Assembly: GCA_028095005.1 (NCBI GenBank)
Contig: CM051461.1
Coordinates: 162,970,574 to 163,034,573 of the forward strand
DNA length: 64,000 bases
Direction of reading: 5' to 3'
Source: Rhynchospora pubera
Lineage: Eukaryota; Streptophyta; Magnoliopsida; Poales; Cyperaceae
Of the stretch, positions 11,230 through 22,771 are shown one piece after another (position 1 is the stretch's first letter; each line of letters begins with the position of its first letter). The position numbers and the translations under genes are program-made. The notes beneath the pieces were generated by a model, which saw only the letters and a list, made by a program, of their open reading frames with translations, searched no databases and was not told the origin of the DNA.

Positions 11230-13277
11230 TTAGCGGCCTTGGATGAGTGGCAGGCCGATGGCTGTAACAATAATCGTCGATGGAACGCCAAACACAATGT
11301 GCTGCCAGAATGACAAATTGTACCTGTGATCATGCATATATAACAGTTAGAAACTTCTCTTTAACCAGCACATGTCCAAAAGCTTGTGGGACAGGTTACT
11401 ATTTAGAAACTGCGGGAGTACAGTTAAGATATACTTACCCATGAGTTGGTGATCGACGTGCCTGTTCGCACACAATTAAGTTGGCAGCTGAACCAAGAAG
11501 GGTGAAGTTTCCTGCTACTGTGCTCACCCAAGCAAGGATCAGCCATGATCTTGTTTCAGCTGCCGGTGATATTGCAGCTGCGGATTTCGCCACTTGGCCT
11601 CCTAACAGAAGCACTGGATATATATATTTCCCATGATATTAGAAAAATTCATTTATTCCAATTGCAACAAATTTTTATTAATACATCGCAAGGTACCAAG
11701 ACGGCTCACCTGTTGGAACATTAGATGCCAGATTGGATAGTAGCAGAATGACCAAGGAGAGAACAACGATCCCACTGGTATGGTTGATCCTTGAGTAAGG
11801 CTCCATGAAGTCCCAGAAAGCACTTGGTATGCCGGTTCGGTTGAAGCCATCGACAGTGATGAACATTCCACAGAAAAATATAAGCAAAGAGTAGGATACC
11901 TGCCAAATAACATTCACTCGCATAAGAGAAAGTAACTAGTGTTGTGACTCGTGTATTAATGCGTTTAAGAATGAAAGTTTGAAAAATACAGTACTTTCAG
12001 AATTCTGGTAATTTCATCCTTTGTTTTAAGGGTGCCTAAGAAATTATTATATACGTACATATATATGTTTGGATTCTTATAAATTCAAAGCAGCAGTGGA
12101 TCAAATCTCAATTGATTTTGACAAACTAATTTATAGAGAACCTGGTATAACAATTTGTAAAGCATGTTTAACTTATTCTCAAGGATACAAAAACAAACAG
12201 ATTTTTATGAATCACAGATCATAAGTCTAAGATATCTAATATTTTGTATTTTATAATTTCAAGAAAATCATGTATAATAATAGAAGTTTTGACAGAGCAA
12301 CTAACCTTATCAAGGCATGGACCGGCATCTTTAAAATCAATCACGACGAGTGCTAAGGCAGCAGTTATAGCGGTCCATGACATGTTAAGTCCCATGAGCA
12401 GGGCTGCCAGCATGCCCAGTGCAACCACATACACAAAGCCCTTTATAATCAACTCCTTCTTTGTCAAGCATCTCTGCATGTCAGCACACTGCATGGACCC
12501 TCGACCCTTTTTCGACCGGGTTCCATGAGTGTGCTCCAACTCCTCTGGTGCCGGGCTCATGTGTGACATTCTCGCTGGTGAAAATTTATGCGAGATGACA
12601 TCCTCTTCTTCTATGACTCCCTCTTCCATCTTCTCTTCTTCGCCCTTTCCAGAAAGGTCCTTCCAATACATGCACAATATCATCACTATGTTTATTACCA
12701 CCCCAATGAGCATCGCCGGAACAATACCAAAGAAGAATTTCAGGAAAGTAATTTTGCTCTGGACAGCTATGACGAGATTTTGTGGGTTACCAATAGGGGT
12801 TGCACTTGACCCGATATTAGCACTAGATGCAAGTGCCAGTAAAAATGGCTTGGCAGGGAGATTATGCTGCCGTGCTAACTTGAGGACAAACTCAGTTAGC
12901 ACAATGCATGTTGTATCGTTCGTAAATAATGCACTAGCAAAGGCAGATATGAGGCAAACACGGCATAGTAAATCCTTGCCACCTCTGCTTTTCCAGGAAA
13001 GGAGACGTCCCAAGTGCATGAACATATTGGCTCTTTCAAGGTAGATGCTAACGACCATTGTACCGAATAGAAGACCGAGAATTGGGAGATCTATTGAGGC
13101 ATAGGCTTGTCCAGGGCTAATGACTTGAAATACAACCATTAGCATCCCACCGAGCAGAGAGCCAGCAGTACGGCCTATTGGGAGGAAAGGGACAGCTGGG
13201 AATACAGCCAGCATCCAAAATATGGCAAAGGCGATCGAGCCGAGTACAACTTCAGGGATAGAAGCTAGCTTCGCCAT
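11230..13277 (-). CDS. LSI2-like silicon/arsenite efflux transporter (ArsB/NhaD permease family)
   Basis: A membrane transporter of the plant Lsi2 type, relatives of which export silicic acid and arsenite from root cells at the plasma membrane, probably by proton antiport. Exons on the minus strand are 13277-12306, 11899-11710, 11613-11439 and 11323-11230 (TAA stop), with GT-AG introns in consistent phases. Together they encode 476 residues against about 470 for rice Lsi2. The start gives MAKLASIPEVVLGSIAFAIF. Family landmarks are GRTAGSLLGGMLM (35-47), LFTNDTTCIVLTEFV (117-131), SSANIGSSATPIGNPQNLV (151-169), then after the central loop LLLSNLASNVPTVLLLGG and TVAGNFTLLGSAANLIVCEQ, and a C terminus GLPLIQGR. 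Multiple hydrophobic segments form two half-repeats. The cytosolic loop at about 207-270 is long and starts strongly acidic (EEEKMEEG..EEED), then becomes Ser/His/Lys-rich. Sequence alone cannot say whether it moves silicon, arsenite or both; a borate or anion role is less likely. Confidence 0.95.
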
Positions 13278-13415
13278 TTTTCTTGTTTAAAATTGTTTTC
13301 TTTTTGGAAGGTGAAGATAAGTAGGTTTTTGTTTGCTGTGACTTGGTTTGAATAGGGAAAGCCGGTATTGTTTGGATAAAGAGTTACAAACGTCCTCTTG
13401 CGGACGAGTTCGAGG

Positions 13416-13422
13416 TTTTATA
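13416..13422 (-). promoter_or_regulatory. TATA box of the LSI2-like gene
   Basis: TATAAAA on the minus strand, about 140 bp upstream of the ATG at 13277. It implies a transcription start near 13385 and a 5' UTR of roughly 110 bases. The placement fits a plant core promoter; no experimental support. Confidence 0.55.
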
Positions 13423-15585
13423 TGCGAGCTGCAATACAAGAACAATGAAGAACATAAGGTAAATATAAGAGTAATATAAGTATACTAATTATTCAAAGAA
13501 GATTCACAACTAATGGTCGTTAACATGCATGATAAAACCTCGTAATAAACTTTCATCCCCACTACATTTTCTTAATCCTGTATGATTTCATTCTTAGATG
13601 ATAGCATATATATAAAACCAGGACTCTGCTCTTTAAAGTAAGAGATTCCCGGCCAACCTATTCTCTTTCATATCTTCATTGCTCTACTTTTAGTAACCAA
13701 GCTTTACATCATATATTTAGCTATGTTAGTGGAAAAATTTTATTGAATATGATCTCTAGTTACTTGTTGAAAATGGTATGCAAAATGAACACCAAAAACG
13801 AAAGCATTAACATGGTATTATCAAATATTTCTTAAACGATAAAAACTTGATCTTTTGTTAAGAATCATAATAAAGTAGGAGATTATACAGGCATATTCTT
13901 AAGTATGACTGGGCAATGAAGTGATGAAAAGCTACCAGAGAATTTAGACTTAAGAGATAGAGAGAGATATACCAGCTTAATTGCTCTGGAAGAGTTTTCC
14001 GGTAAAGCAAAAAAGAGCGGGAAAAGTTCATACGCTCCACTAACAAGAGTTGCCATTTTATAGAGGCTGGCCTCATTAATTATGCATGAGACAAATTAAC
14101 TTAAGTACCCTTCAAGTATTAGGAAATATCAAAACAATTCAGATCGTGGTCGTTTATTTCTCCTTGTGTTAATTCAACTGATTTTGCCAAGTTATGTTTA
14201 TATATGGACTCGATTTTACGACAAATATCATTCAGATTGCAAAAAAAATATGTCAAATAGTCAGTGCTAATTTTTAGATTTAACTTACTGTCAATGTTTG
14301 TCTAAATTTTTAAGCTTAGTTGTTGTATACAATGATAACACACAGCTTATTAGCTACTTAGCTAGTTAGCATTCAAAACATTAATGAAAAATTGAGGGCA
14401 TGACCCTAATTTTTTCATTAAAAAAAAATTGAATAAGAACCGGTCCTTGGTCTATTAACAAAAAACAACACAACTTGAGTTAAAATGTCGCATATTTGAA
14501 ACTTGGCGAGAAGACCATTCACGAACATTTAATTTAAAAATAAATTGGGAGACTTTACTCCCATGCCATTATAATTTGAACGAAAAATTCTTGAGTGGTT
14601 TCATATTACATTTACAATCTATCGATTGTTTTCATCTTCAATTACATTTACAACATGGTAAAGAAGTTGTTAATTAATCTTCAATTGTTTTCATCTGGCG
14701 TTCTCTATTAAATATGAATTTTGTATTTAAGTGACCAAAGTGCAAATTTCATGAATCATACGATCAACTACAAAAAAAAAAAGAACTATAGGAGTTGTTA
14801 ATTAACCCAGTTGAACATGCTTTATTTATTCTACTTGCTGATTAATGGAAAGGATTAGATAGTTATCATATATATTCAACAAACCCAAAGACCTGAGCTC
14901 CTATTGGAGAACAGTGACCCCAGGCATTACGATTTCTTATGTTTTGATTTACTCACGAAAGTTTGAATTTATTTATTTACTCTTTTGTCCTTTATCAGCA
15001 AGTGACCCAGTGAACTCTGCACTACGCTGGGAAGGAGAGGATTAGATACCAGCGCCTAGTGACATCCAATCAAAAAGCAGAGGTTTTTCTTTACAATTTT
15101 TTTATCTACAACTTTCAAGGGCTTTCCAAACAAGGATTATATAGACCTCCATTTTTTTTTTTATAGGAATGATGCATGGGTCGGTCGGCAGCATATGCTA
15201 CATGTAATTTAGATCATTTTGAAAAAGCTATTATATACAAGTTGCTCTCGAGTTCTATAATAGAAAAATAACTATAGATAGATATTTTGGGTACATAAAT
15301 ATCTTGCTTACAAAAATGCAGTAGCATGAGACCTTTTTACCCTGGATTGATACTGTACGGCAAAAGCAAAGTAACAGCACGTTCAGGCACATTTATATTC
15401 TTAAATTGTGTATATTTAGTTTATTGCAATACATTTTTTAATTCCAATAACTTGATTGGCTGAATAAGGGAACCAACGTGAATGATAGACTGTACTTTGA
15501 ACTAGTGTTTATGCTCTGCTTTTGACCGACTTGTATACGGCCGTCCTATCCTTACCGATTTCTCTTCTCTGTTTTTACGTACTGA
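13423..15585. other. Intergenic, upstream of the transporter
   Basis: AT-rich, holding the distal promoter of the LSI2-like gene. A minus-strand open frame at 13858-14076 has no recognisable similarity. A tRNA-like 'GGTCTATTAAC ... TTTGAAACTTGG' stretch near 14448-14508 may be an old SINE scrap. No gene is supported. Confidence 0.35.
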
Positions 15586-15589
15586 ATAT

Positions 15590-15995
15590 ACGAGTTTTGC
15601 TAGGTGAGTCACAAGAGAGTACGTGAGACGTGAGTCGGGATCAACTCACAGATCTGATTCAAACTTACCGATCAAAACCGTCTAATACGACTTTTCTATT
15701 AAAATCTCCATGTAGATCAAATTTTATATTATTTCGAAATTTTTAAGTATTTTTTTTCGGATTTTTAAAAACTGCTATTTTTAAACAGTTCAGAACTTAT
15801 TAGATTAACGATTTTCTAAAATTTAAAAAAAAATACTTAAAAATTTTGAAAAAAAATTTAAAATTTGGTCTACATGGAGATTTGAATAGGGAGATTGTAT
15901 TGAATGATTTTAATCAGTCATTTTGAACAAGATATAAGAGTTTTGAGCCTGACTCACAAACCCTTTAATGAGTTGCAACTCACCGTAGCAAAACT
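15590..15995. mobile_element. Foldback MULE-like element, GAGTTTTGCTA family, copy 1 (worn)
   Basis: The left end reads GAGTTTTGCTAGGTGAGT and the right end ACTCACCGTAGCAAAACT, with long complementary arms (ATCTCCATGTAGATCAAAT on the left against the complement of ATTTGGTCTACATGGAGAT on the right) around a central AAACAG hairpin. It is the same family as 21222-21629 and 25935-26297. The target duplication is not recognisable here, which fits an older copy. Confidence 0.65.
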
Positions 15996-17034
15996 AATCT
16001 ATATTGTCACATAAAATTGGAAACATGGTTGTTGAGAACAATGGGAAACAAACTGCCTGCAATATACTTAATATTTTATATATTCTTTTTTTTTCTGCGC
16101 GCCCTACCGCAGTAAACTCTCATGTTCTGCTTTAAAATAAATATATTTAGTCTCTCAATTTTAATTATCTACAGAAATTATTAATCCAAATTTATATTAG
16201 TTAATAACTTTTAAGCGAATTTTAAATTTGTGACTTTCATTAAAAAAAAAACAATAGCCATTAGTGCTAATTTGTAAAACAAATGTAGAGTCCAACATCA
16301 ATAGTCAGAACCTCCTTTATTTTTTCTGCAGGGACGGATTAATTATGTTGAGCAATTATGCCATTTGAATTTGGCTTTCTTCTTAATTCGTAAGATTGAC
16401 TGATATTTTTACTAAAATATTTTTTATTAAAGTTAATATACATTTTGCGATAGAAGACGAAGGAGTCAAGTTTATCACCTTAATTTGAATATTAAATAAT
16501 CTTTGAGTCAGATTTGAAACCCATGTTTTCTACGTAAGAACAAAATTTTTTTAACATTAGATCATAAGTTAGTTCTTCTTTAGACGTAAATTAAGTAGGA
16601 AAAATATATAGCTATATATTTTGAAAAAAAGTTATGCCCACTAACGAATTATTTGCTTAAGTTAGAAATTATGTCCTTTTAGTTATTTATTGAAATTTTT
16701 CTTCAGATTGGAAAAAAAAAAGAATGAAACAAAACAAAAATTAATGTTAGGTAAAGTGCTTGGTAGTAATTCCGCGCTTCCTCTTTGTCGCTCTTCTTAA
16801 ATCCTTTCAGCTAACCGTATGTTCAAAAGGCATTCTGGCTAAAAACGTCTCCACCAATACTCCACATGGGAGGAAAAATATCTTAAATATCTTAGGAGGC
16901 AGGAGAGAAAATTTTATAAAGTTTTCATTATTTTCAAAAAAATATATGTAAGTTCTCATTTCATGGCTATATATGTAAAGTAAGGTCACTTGCATCCAAT
17001 TCAAAATAACAAAAGAGGGCATAAATGATATCGT
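15996..17034. other. Intergenic, no recognised gene
   Basis: AT-rich with short open frames of no recognisable similarity. Nothing else seen. Confidence 0.35.
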
Positions 17035-17310
17035 CATGGACAAAAAAGTTAAGTTCATGTACCCAGAGCCAATGGTACTACGGAAAAAAGGACCTTCTGT
17101 AACGGGACTTCTGTAACGGTTTTTGAAATAACCGTTACAGATTAGTGAGGCATAAGGCGGGAAAATTGACGCCATAAATCTGTAACGGTTATTATTAAAA
17201 AACTGTAATAATATTTCCGTCATGCAATAGAGAAAAAGTGTGTCCTCCTTCGCGTAATGTGGTCATCATGGACCAAAAAGTTAAGTTCATGTACCTAGTG
17301 CCTGATCACC
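17035..17310. mobile_element. CACTA-like terminal fragment between 36 bp direct repeats
   Basis: Near-identical direct repeats (TCATGGACAAAAAAGTTAAG.. at about 17035 and TCATGGACCAAAAAGTTAAG.. at about 17270) flank a segment with TACTACGGAAAAAAGGAC at 17076, close to a mutated CACTA terminus, followed by repeats of CTGTAACGG. One pair forms a perfect 11 bp stem at 17111-17140 (CTGTAACGGTT / AACCGTTACAG). Sub-terminal inverted motifs of this kind are typical of CACTA elements. The other terminus is not identified. A 138-codon open frame crossing it is not a gene. Confidence 0.4.
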
Positions 17311-17449
17311 ATTGTCGTTCAATTTTTCCTAGTAATTGAGGGGGGAAAATAAAACGCAAATGCAGTTCAATAAATTAGTTCCGCCTATTTTTTCACTTTC
17401 TCGAGATTATTCTAATCAGATTTTCGCATAATCAAGCAATTAAACATGC

Positions 17450-17750
17450 GTGTTTCTCTGTCCGCCTACTCTTCCCCCTCCTTTCCCCTCTATCTGCATC
17501 CCCTCTCCCCTCTCCCCTCTCCCCTCTCCCTTCTCTCCTGATCTGACACAGGCCTCCCTCTTATCTCCTCTGATCTGTTATCTCTCTCCCCTCTCCCTTC
17601 ATCCTCACACACGCCTCCCCTCTCTCATGCCTCCTCTAATCCACGATCTCTCCCCCTTCTTTCCTCGGCCTCACACATGCAACCCTTCACTTCTAATCCT
17701 CACTCATGCTCCCCTCTTCTCTCCTCACTCTCATGCATGCATTCTCTTAT
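17450..17750. repeat. Polypyrimidine tract (CCCCTCT-rich low complexity)
   Basis: About 300 bp almost wholly C and T on the plus strand, including four tandem CCCCTCT units near 17500-17530 and recurring 'CTCACACATGC' motifs. The 100-codon Pro/Ser/Leu-rich frame through it is low-complexity translation, not a gene. It mirrors the purine tract at 18225-18470. Confidence 0.7.
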
Positions 17751-17759
17751 GACCGATCA

Positions 17760-18224
17760 AATTAATGGTTGTCAAAATTTTTTGATTGTCGATCTTTTAA
17801 GTACTTTCAGCAACAAATTACAAAAATAAATTATGAGCATTTAATTGACATAGTATAATGGAAAAGAGAAACTTGCAAATCAAATAAATCATGATGGGAG
17901 TAACTAATATCTATAAGGGGGTAAAATAATATATATAAGCGATTAGATAATACGTACAAGATATGAGAGTACCTAATAAATTGTTGTATGTTATAAGGAA
18001 ATATTTATTTGTGTGCTAAAAGAGTATTTGTAAAGATTACGTTGTTATATATCATAATGGAGTATTTTTATTTTGTACTAAGGAAGTATTTCAACTTTAC
18101 AAGGGAGTAACTAATAAATATAATAATGTATCTAATAAATTTAAATATGTTGTTCATTTAAATGAATAACTAATACCTATAAGGGAGTATTTATATTTTA
18201 CTATGAGAGTATATACTTTCTCAT
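17760..18224. repeat. Degenerate AT-rich interspersed repeats ('GGAGTAACTAATA')
   Basis: The motif GGGAGTAACTAATA-C/T-CTATAAGGG recurs with variation (about 17895-17925, 18105-18125, 18165-18190), with GAGTATTT in between. It separates the pyrimidine and purine tracts and probably belongs with them to one old element. Confidence 0.4.
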
Positions 18225-18470
18225 TTGTCAGTAGCACTAAGAAGAGGGGGAAGAGGTGCGGGAGGAAAATGAGACGTGAGAGGAGGGTGATGCGGGGAAA
18301 AAGAGGTGAATCGCGGATTAGGAGGTGAGATAGGGTGAGTTGGCCATGTGAGGCGATGTATAGAGAAGAAGGGGAAGTGTGTTTAAGGGGAAAGAAAGGG
18401 AGGGGAAGAGGGTGTGTAGAAGGGGAGGAGGGTGCGTAGGGAGATGGACGCATGGAGATAGACTGGCAAC
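18225..18470. repeat. Polypurine tract (GGGGAAG/GAGG-rich low complexity)
   Basis: About 240 bp of G/A-rich plus strand, with motifs such as GGGGAAGAGG and GGAGGAGGGTGCG. It is a rough inverted counterpart of the polypyrimidine tract at 17450-17750. Confidence 0.65.
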
Positions 18471-21211
18471 ACGTTTTATATTTTTGACAGAGTAAAAAAA
18501 TACATTATATTTATTTTTAATATTTGTTTGCTTTATTGTTTTACCTATCGATTGTATTTATCATCCCCGTTCTTTTTTATTTCTATGGAACACTTCTTTC
18601 CATCCCCAACGAAGAACTCGCCCGCGTCCGCGTGTTACATGATTTTTAAGTATGGACCACATACAAAAACATTAGTGTAAGGTTTCGTATGTTGGTAATT
18701 AATGTTAACTATGCAACACTATCTTTTATTTATGTATGTACTAACGTTCGAATGAGCCTGAAGTGCAAGTTGAACTTCACTTGCACTACTTTTGGCAATT
18801 AATTGGCCCGGAGAAGAATACTGTATATGACTTTTTATGATGAATGTATACTGTACAGAAGCCACTGACAAGTTTATTCACAGTATACCTTTTATCAATG
18901 CTCCGTATATAGTGGATCGATCGCACTTCTGTTCAACTTAAATATCTGATGCATCTGCATAGTACAATACTACAATATGCATGTGTGCATGACAGGCAAT
19001 ATGACTTGATTATATAGAGTTTGACTACGGTCAAAGTGATTTAACAGATCACTGCAACAAATTCGATTAAATTTCAAATTAAAAAAAAAAACTCATTTGA
19101 TCAATCCAAACAGCTCAATATGTTTTTCACATTGAAATCTTCATGCTGACCAAAATTATATATATTTTTTAAAAATTTTAAACACTGCTATTATTGAAGG
19201 GTATACAAAACTAATTGGATTGAGGATTTTATAAAATTAAATAAATAGTAAAAAATATAAAATTTGGCCGGCAAGGAAATTTCAATATGAAGAGCACATT
19301 AAAATAATCAGATCGATCATTTGCTGAATTTGAGATATGGTTGAATTTGACGAGAAATTCCTTCCATATCGCTTGAATTCCAGCATTTCTAATTATACAT
19401 TTTGTTTCTTACCGAAGATATGTAGTCCATGTCTATCCTCAAAATATACAGGGACCTAATCAAAGCCGAACGAGCTATTTTTAATTTGAGTTTGGTTGGT
19501 AATTATGTTTTAATCATATTATAGAAGTTCAGACTTATGAAGCTTGCTTGAGTTTAATTTGTCAAGAATTCAAACTATTTTGTTTAATTCGAATCGACAT
19601 ATTTTAAATATAAAATAAACATTTGAGACTTGAATCTAACAAGAATTCAACTAATTTAATTAGTTTAGTTTTTTAACGATTAAGATTTGAATAGAAAAAA
19701 CAAAAACTCAAATTATATATTTATTTTAGATAAAAAAATTGCATAGATTGCACTGACATATTTCATATTGTATCATAAAATTCATAACTTTATATGTAAA
19801 TAAAAAAACTCATCCAAGGCTTATTTGACAATAATTAAGTGTTTATGTACTGATTGACTAATAAATAAGAACACCAAGCCTTGGAGCTATAATCGCATTT
19901 AGTTTTCACAGAAGAAACTCGAATTCAAGTTTCTGCTGTGCTAGGTTTGGTTGGGTTTGAATTAGAGACTAATGTAAAAATGTTAAAAAAAGAAAAGAAA
20001 AGAAAAGATCAATTGGAGAAGAATTTCGTAAATTTAATTTAAATGAAAAGACTAATCAGAGAAAACAGATTGGATGGTTAGACATATATTATATTGGAAT
20101 TTAAATATGAAGAAAGATCTCGAATCCGAGCCAAGATCTCATACTAGACGTGTTGTTCTTAGTCACTGGATCAAAAGTCTTTCTATAGTATCTATGTGTA
20201 TACATATATAGTGCTCTTATATATGTACGTATATGCTTCATTTAGTTGAGGTGGGATTTTATTTCATTTCAATTGATTTCTCAGAATTTTATCGGATCTA
20301 ACAATATGAAAGTTCTAACCAAATGATAAATTCATCCATTTTGATAAAAAATTTTTTAATGAAATGAAATCCGGTGTTAAAATATGAATTGTAATTGGTT
20401 TGTCCACCCTTTTAGCCCAAAAAATATATATAAATTATATTTATTACAATATGTTTCCAAAAGAACCAATTATATATAAAGCACATGCCTGCCATCTTAT
20501 TATATATAGGCTTTGTGGAGTGAAAGTAACTGTATAGGGGAGAAAAGGAAAAAAAAAAAAAAAAAAAAAACTTCTGTTTATAACTACATATTTACAGTTC
20601 ACATGTATTCCCATTTTTACTTATAATTAAATAGTGACGTCGGATCATCGGATCGATGTTTAACCAATAGAAATCCCACACACCACCCGGTCAAGTCTAC
20701 ACCCGTAGCCAGGTAGCTCAAAAAATTTTAAGACCACTAATAGTCTCCCAAATATAGTATACCAGGATTTTTTTTTTTTTTAGCGTATTTCCTATCCACT
20801 GACAGCCTTATACGTGACATCAGACCTAAACTTGTTGTCAGATTTTGATTGGGTGGGCTATGCAGGGCAATTCAGGGCCCCCAAGTAAGTCCTCTTTTTT
20901 AATGCACTAACTCTTGCATTATTTTTTTTGTATTTGTATTTTACAAAGATTTAGTATGAGACAGAATAAATTTATTGCTGCGTTTATACTGGTACTTTAG
21001 ATTATCTTAGTTTTATTTTTTCGTTTTCTTAATATACAAACTATTTTTAAAAAACGTTTAATTGTTTTAGTGAACTCTATTGTGAATTCTTCGAACTCCG
21101 CGTGCCCTGAGTACATGACAAGTGCAAAATGTTTAAATTGCTCTCTCGAACTTTAATTTTTGAAATTAATGATCTAGCTTTAAAAACATGATCTATACTA
21201 TAATAGGCATA
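18471..21211. other. Intergenic with worn repeat scraps
   Basis: AT-rich. At about 19040-19340 there is a degraded foldback stretch related to the MULE-like arms (ATTTCAAATT ... AATTTGGCCGGCAAGG). At about 20105-20170 the minus strand reads like a tRNA-derived SINE head (TGACTAAGAAC ... CGGATTCGAGATC). A 22 bp A run lies near 20549-20570. No gene was recognised. Confidence 0.35.
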
Positions 21212-21221
21212 CAATTATGAA

Positions 21222-21629
21222 GAGTTTTGCTATATATGGTGAGTTGCAACTCACCAAAGCGTCCGTGAGTCGCGCCCAAAATTTCGAAATTTAGTTCAAA
21301 ATGACCGATCCAAACCGTCCAACACGATCTCCCTATTGTAAGCTTCATGCAGACCAAATTTTATATTTTTTCGAAATTTTTAAGTATCTTTTTTAAATTT
21401 TAGAAAATCATTAATCTAATTAGTTTTGAACTGTTAAAAAACAGTAATTTTAAAAAATTCGAAATAAGTACTTAAAATTTTTTAAAAAATATAAAATTTG
21501 GTCTGCATAGAGATTTTAATAGGGAGATCATATTAAACGGTTTGGATCGGTCAATTTAAACTAAATTTCGGAATTTTGATCATGACTCATGAACGCTTTG
21601 GTGAGTTGCAACTCGCCATAGCAAAACTC
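21222..21629. mobile_element. Foldback MULE-like element, GAGTTTTGCTA family, copy 2
   Basis: A 408 bp element bounded by GAGTTTTGCTATATA and TAGCAAAACTC and flanked by a perfect 10 bp duplication CAATTATGAA (21212-21221 and 21630-21639). The arms are complementary over most of the length (ACTCACCAAAGCG / CGCTTTGGTGAGT, then CCGATCCAAACCGT on the left against ACGGTTTGGATCGG on the right). The GAG start and the 9-11 bp duplication are Mutator-type features. No transposase; it is non-autonomous. Confidence 0.85.
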
Positions 21630-22022
21630 CAATTATGAAAATGGCTAGCACATGCAGAACTAACTTTAAACTTTGATCTTTATCACTAAAGTAAGATTAT
21701 GCATTATACTCGAGAGTATTGATGCGTTGACAATTTTAAGCACCCGCTCAATTTTGTGCCTCCAGAGGTTCAGTATTTAGCATATATATTCCAAATATTT
21801 GCACAAAGGTTAGGTATTTTTTATTAGAAAATTTCTTTCAAATTTTAAATCCTCTAATGTGTTATACAACTAATCCTTCACTTAATTTTAATAAAGTATA
21901 ATGTGAAGGGTTGTCATTATAAATTAATTTATTCTTTTCAAACTTATTATCATCACATGGATTTGAACATTTTTTTAAGATAAATTAGATGTCAAACATC
22001 CCACCTTATTTTTAAATTAAAC

Positions 22023-22105
22023 GTCTATAAAAGTTTCCAGCCGGATTTCAAATTTACGATCTTTCGCTCAATATGCAGCTCTTTTTTCCATATTAGACCA
22101 AGAGC
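22023..22105 (-). mobile_element. tRNA-derived SINE-like fragment
   Basis: On the minus strand the sequence reads CTCTTGGTCTAATATGG (box A-like) and, about 35 bases later, AAATTTGAAATCCGG (box B-like). The plus-strand fragment at 27213-27290 has the same CTCTTGGTCTAATGG and GTTCGAAATCCG landmarks, so both probably derive from one SINE family. Confidence 0.4.
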
Positions 22106-22329
22106 TTGTTCTCCGTCTCAATGATTAATTTGAACATGAAAAAGGGTCGACTTCTACTTTTATTTCAAAAGCATGCAGTATGCCTGATCGTATATATGTG
22201 CAATATATGTATATGTTTGTTTTACCGAAACAAAAATTCCAAAAAAATATTATTGAATAAACTTTCTCTGGTCATGCATCCTGAAAAAGATGAATTTAAA
22301 CTTTCTCTGGTCACTCAGTTACTGCATGT

Positions 22330-22405
22330 GACCTAGTAGCTCAGTGGTAAGAGTACTAAGCTGGCTTCTATGAGGTCAAGAGTTCAAGTCCCGCATACAT
22401 CTTTA
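22330..22405 (+). mobile_element. tRNA-like sequence, SINE head rather than a working tRNA
   Basis: Box A TAGCTCAGTGGTAAGAG and box B GAGTTCAAGTCCC are properly spaced. The 5' acceptor strand (GACCTAG) has no matching 3' strand, and the sequence runs into a 'TTTAATTTCAAAAAAG' tail. That argues for a tRNA-derived SINE or a dead tRNA copy. Confidence 0.5.
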
Positions 22406-22623
22406 ATTTCAAAAAAGTTGAATGGCAAAGACCTCCCTCTTTCTTCAAAAAAATTTTCATGAAGATAGCTATATACTGCTTTAAAAGTATATAGGATTCA
22501 ATCTAGGTCGTTGGACGTCGAATGGACGATTCAAATTTGCTAGCCAAAGAGAAACCAATCATGTTGATCGGATCTCCATATAACAAATTTTATAAAAATG
22601 ATAGTCGAGTCATTGATCTCTAC

Positions 22624-22768
22624 GGCTCCGTTTGGATAGGTGTGGGAAGAAGAGAAGAAGGGAAGAAGTATTGGGAAGTGTGTAACTTTATAAAGAGTTT
22701 GAATTACTTATAATTTTTTTTCTTCCCTTATTCCTTCTTTCTCCTTCTTCTTGCATCCAAACGGAGCC
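22624..22768. mobile_element. 'GTTTGGAT' MITE, copy 3 (cleanest ends)
   Basis: A 145 bp element with a perfect 14 bp terminal inverted repeat GGCTCCGTTTGGAT / ATCCAAACGGAGCC, flanked by TAC on both sides (22621-22623 and 22769-22771). The GAAGAAGGG-rich left half pairs with the CTTCTTCCTT-rich right half. Confidence 0.8.
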
Positions 22769-22771
22769 TAC

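Noticed and set aside
12529..13044. 171-codon plus-strand open frame
   Set aside because: Exact antisense shadow of the LSI2-like exon 1.
16807..17223. 138-codon minus-strand open frame
   Set aside because: Overlaps the CACTA-like inverted-repeat segment; part of it is palindrome translation.
17450..17752. 100-codon Pro/Ser/Leu-rich open frame
   Set aside because: Translation of a CCCCTCT-type low-complexity tract; no signal peptide or domain and no splice context.
22330..22405. Functional tRNA gene
   Set aside because: Boxes A and B are present but the acceptor stem does not close and the 3' end runs into an A/T tail, so it is listed as SINE-like.
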